Assembly (NCBI GenBank): GCA_017608955.1
Contig: JAFCEW010000020.1
Location: 1-7,839, forward strand
Source: Candidatus Aenigmatarchaeota archaeon
GTDB taxonomy: Archaea; Aenigmatarchaeota; Aenigmatarchaeia; CG10238-14
DNA: 7,839 bases
Direction: 5' to 3'
Positions 5,496-7,839 of this stretch are shown one piece after another (position 1 is the stretch's first letter; each line of letters opens with the position of its first letter). The notes beneath the pieces are model-generated. The model saw only the letters and a program-made list of their open reading frames with translations, made no database searches and had not been told where the DNA came from. The position numbers were made by a program, and so were the translations under genes.

Positions 5496-7839
5496 TTACT
5501 AGGATAAGATTAAAAAACTGGAGATCTCATTTAGATTCATCTTTAACTTTCACAAAAGGAACTAATGCTCTTGTTGGTATACTTGGAAGTGGAAAAAGTT
5601 CTGTCATGAATGCTTTATGTTTTGGATTATTTGGAACTTTTCCTGATCTTCAGACAAGAAAAATTAAACTTGATGATATAATTATGAATAAACCAGAAGT
5701 AAAAAATTCAGCAGAAATAGTTGTTGATTTCAATATAGACGGAAAAAATTATTCAGTCATGCGTGTTATAGAAAAAGGCAAAGGAACTACATATTCGGAA
5801 ATAAAAGAAGAAGATAAACTTTTAGATTCGCCAAATGCACAAAGAGTAACTGAATTGGTAGAAAAAATCTTGAAAATAAATTATGAATTATTTAGTAAAG
5901 CAATATATTCTGAACAAAATAATATAGATTATTTCTTACGTTTGCCAAAAGGAGAAAGAATGAAAAGAATAGATAATTTATTAATGATTGATAAATTTGA
6001 AAAAGTTAGATCAGCATCTATAGCATTAAAAAACAGATTGATTGACAGAAAGTTAGGTAAGCAAAGTATTATTGATCAAACTGATACATTAAAATTAAAA
6101 GCAAATTTAAAAGAGATAGAGCAATCATTAAATAAAATAGAAAAGGAAAAAGAAAATTTCTCTAAAAATTTAGAAATAATAAACTCAGAAAAAAATCTTA
6201 TACAAGAAAAATTGACTAAATTAGAAAAATTAAATGAAAAATTAATAAATTTGAGACAAGAAAAATCGAAAATAGAAACATCAATAAAAGAAAATAAAAA
6301 ATCTCTTCAAATAATAGAGAAATTATTAAAAGATGTTGAAAAAGATAAAATAAAAGAAAAATTAGGAGAATTAACACATGAATTAGAAAATATTTCTAAA
6401 AAATATAATGAAAATAAATTAGAATATGAGGAATTAACAAGAGAAATTTCAAGAATGAAAACAAAAATAGATTTTCTAGAAAAAGATAAATTAATTCAAT
6501 TAAGAAGAGATATTGAAAATAAAATTGAATTTGAATCAAAATTAAAACAAATAAAACAAAAATATGAAAATCCAGATTTAGAATTAAAAAATTCAAGAGA
6601 AAAATTAGATGAAATAAATAAACAATTAGCAATTCAATTGACAAAAAAAGAATCATTAGAAGAATCATTGCTTCAAATAAAAAAATTAGAAAATAAATGT
6701 CCTGTCTGTGAGTCTTCTATAACTCAAGATAAAAAAAATAAATTAATACAAGATAGAACTGATAATTTAAAACAAATAGATTTGAATATAGCAAAACTAA
6801 AAAAAGAAAAAATTTTATTACAATCTAAACTTTCTGAATTGGAAAATATAGTTGATGATTATAGAACATATTCTAGAGAAATTGAAGATATATCTCAATT
6901 GAAAAGTCAGTTAGAATCTTTACAAAAAGAATGCGATAATCTGAAAGATAGTCTTGAATCAAAACAAAAATATTTTGAAAAAATTAAACAGGAAATGTTG
7001 GCATTAGAAAAAGAAACAGAGAATAAGAAAAAAATTAAGCAAGATTTAGAACTTGTTATGATAAGAATAAGTGAATATAATGAAAGAAAATTAAACTTAA
7101 TAGAATTAGACAAACGAAATTTAGAAATAGAAAATAATATAGCTCAAATTAAAAAAGAGATAGGAGAAGAAAAAATTGAAGAAATAAGAGAAAAATTTAA
7201 TGAGCTAATAAAGAAAAAGACTGAATTAGAAACAAAATTACAAAATATAGATCAGATTATTTCTGAAAAGAATAGTAGAAAACAAGAATATGAAGATAAA
7301 ATAAAATTGATAGAAAAAGAGAAAAATGAAATAAAAAATTTAGAAGAAACAATAAAAGAATTGCAGGTTTTTTCTAAAGCATTGGAGCAGACACAAGTTG
7401 AATTAAGAAAAGAATTTGTTGATACAGTAAATTATACAATGTCAACTATATGGTCAAGCATTTATCCTTATGAAGATTTTATTGGTGCAAGGTTAGAAAT
7501 TAAGAACAGAGATTATGTGCTACAACTAAAAGAAAAATCAGGAAACTGGGTTGATGTTGAGAAAGTTGCATCGGGTGGTGAGAGATCTATAGCATGTCTT
7601 GTATTGAAAGTTGCATTCGCATTAGTTTTAGCACCTCAATTAAAATGGCTTGTCTTAGATGAACCAACACATAATCTTGATAGAAAAGCAGTTGAGGATT
7701 TAAGCCAAACACTAAAAACAAAAATTGGAGATTTTATAGAGCAAATATTTTTGATAACACATGATGAAAAATTAGAAGATTCTGTTACTGGACAATTATA
7801 TAGGTTGGAGAGAGAAAAAGAAAAAGATGGAGTTACTAA
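5492..7839 (+). CDS. rad50: Rad50 ATPase, partner of Mre11 (stop codon beyond window)
   Basis: SMC-like ABC ATPase that clamps DNA and controls Mre11 nuclease. I translated 782 codons without a stop. The N-terminal lobe has Walker A GILGSGKS at 29-36 and a Q-loop SEQNN with Gln142. From about 175 to 395, and from about 415 to 645, the protein is a long Leu/Lys/Glu-rich coiled coil. Between the arms, CPVC (Cys403, Cys406) is the zinc hook for dimerisation. The C-terminal lobe has the signature ASGGE at 693-697, Walker B WLVLDE with Asp723 and Glu724, D-loop HNLD, and switch His757 in ITHD. Walker A lacks the Asn of the usual GxNGSGKS, and the signature has Ala for Leu. The start overlaps the mre11 stop by four bases; GGTGG just upstream may help. 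The frame is open at the last base, and family alignment suggests only a short tail is missing. Confidence 0.97.
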   Translation, partial: MITRIRLKNWRSHLDSSLTFTKGTNALVGILGSGKSSVMNALCFGLFGTFPDLQTRKIKLDDIIMNKPEVKNSAEIVVDFNIDGKNYSVMRVIEKGKGTTYSEIKEEDKLLDSPNAQRVTELVEKILKINYELFSKAIYSEQNNIDYFLRLPKGERMKRIDNLLMIDKFEKVRSASIALKNRLIDRKLGKQSIIDQTDTLKLKANLKEIEQSLNKIEKEKENFSKNLEIINSEKNLIQEKLTKLEKLNEKLINLRQEKSKIETSIKENKKSLQIIEKLLKDVEKDKIKEKLGELTHELENISKKYNENKLEYEELTREISRMKTKIDFLEKDKLIQLRRDIENKIEFESKLKQIKQKYENPDLELKNSREKLDEINKQLAIQLTKKESLEESLLQIKKLENKCPVCESSITQDKKNKLIQDRTDNLKQIDLNIAKLKKEKILLQSKLSELENIVDDYRTYSREIEDISQLKSQLESLQKECDNLKDSLESKQKYFEKIKQEMLALEKETENKKKIKQDLELVMIRISEYNERKLNLIELDKRNLEIENNIAQIKKEIGEEKIEEIREKFNELIKKKTELETKLQNIDQIISEKNSRKQEYEDKIKLIEKEKNEIKNLEETIKELQVFSKALEQTQVELRKEFVDTVNYTMSTIWSSIYPYEDFIGARLEIKNRDYVLQLKEKSGNWVDVEKVASGGERSIACLVLKVAFALVLAPQLKWLVLDEPTHNLDRKAVEDLSQTLKTKIGDFIEQIFLITHDEKLEDSVTGQLYRLEREKEKDGVT

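Noticed and set aside
6396..7113. Open frames on the minus strand inside rad50 (6396-6668 and 6907-7113)
   Set aside because: They are antisense to the coiled-coil arms. Their Leu/Phe/Ile-rich or Ser-rich translations are what Lys/Glu/Asn-rich coiled-coil codons give on the opposite strand, and the rad50 frame is intact there.
7837..7839. TAA at the very end of the window as the rad50 stop codon
   Set aside because: It is out of frame. From the ATG at 5492 the last full codon is ACT at 7835-7837 and two bases remain, so rad50 continues past the edge.

Overview
This AT-rich window (low GC by eye, not computed) is chromosomal archaeal DNA. The domain call rests on an archaeal KH/beta-CASP ribonuclease (aCPSF1/FttA), an archaeal 20S proteasome beta subunit, an archaeal/eukaryotic-type prolyl-tRNA synthetase, a linked Mre11-Rad50 pair, a tRNA without an encoded CCA end, and TATA-like boxes spaced as in archaeal promoters. 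The composition, compact gene packing and divergent Mre11/Rad50 motifs fit a DPANN-type lineage (Woese-/Pacearchaeota-like), but that placement is inference; only the domain level is secure.

Left half (1-4151), all on the minus strand. In transcription order: a small protein with RecB-like PD-(D/E)XK nuclease motifs (4151-3615), tRNA-Pro(UGG) (3558-3485), proS (3437-2010), psmB (1885-1265) and the N-terminal 413 codons of aCPSF1/fttA, which runs off the left edge. The order proS-psmB-fttA matches, from memory, MJ1238-MJ1237-MJ1236 of Methanocaldococcus jannaschii. The cluster joins translation (a tRNA and the enzyme that charges it), protein turnover and 3'-end formation/transcription termination. 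psmB has its own TATA box and a Shine-Dalgarno site; fttA follows 23 nt later with its own strong Shine-Dalgarno site, so the two probably share a transcript.

Right half (4248-7839), plus strand. mre11 and rad50 overlap by ATGA and form an operon for DNA double-strand-break processing. rad50 is open to the last base and lacks only its stop and perhaps a few residues. The 96-bp gap 4152-4247 separates this operon from the divergent nuclease-like gene and must hold promoters in both directions.

There is no gene-free stretch longer than about 125 bp, and I saw no mobile element, CRISPR array or long repeat. Most of the window is conserved housekeeping sequence. The least explained part is the small RecB-like nuclease candidate placed head-to-head with mre11-rad50. 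Secondary points are atypical residues in Mre11 motif III and in the Rad50 P-loop, the tRNA-Pro/proS pairing, and a promoter geometry suggesting that the first genes of transcripts are leaderless.
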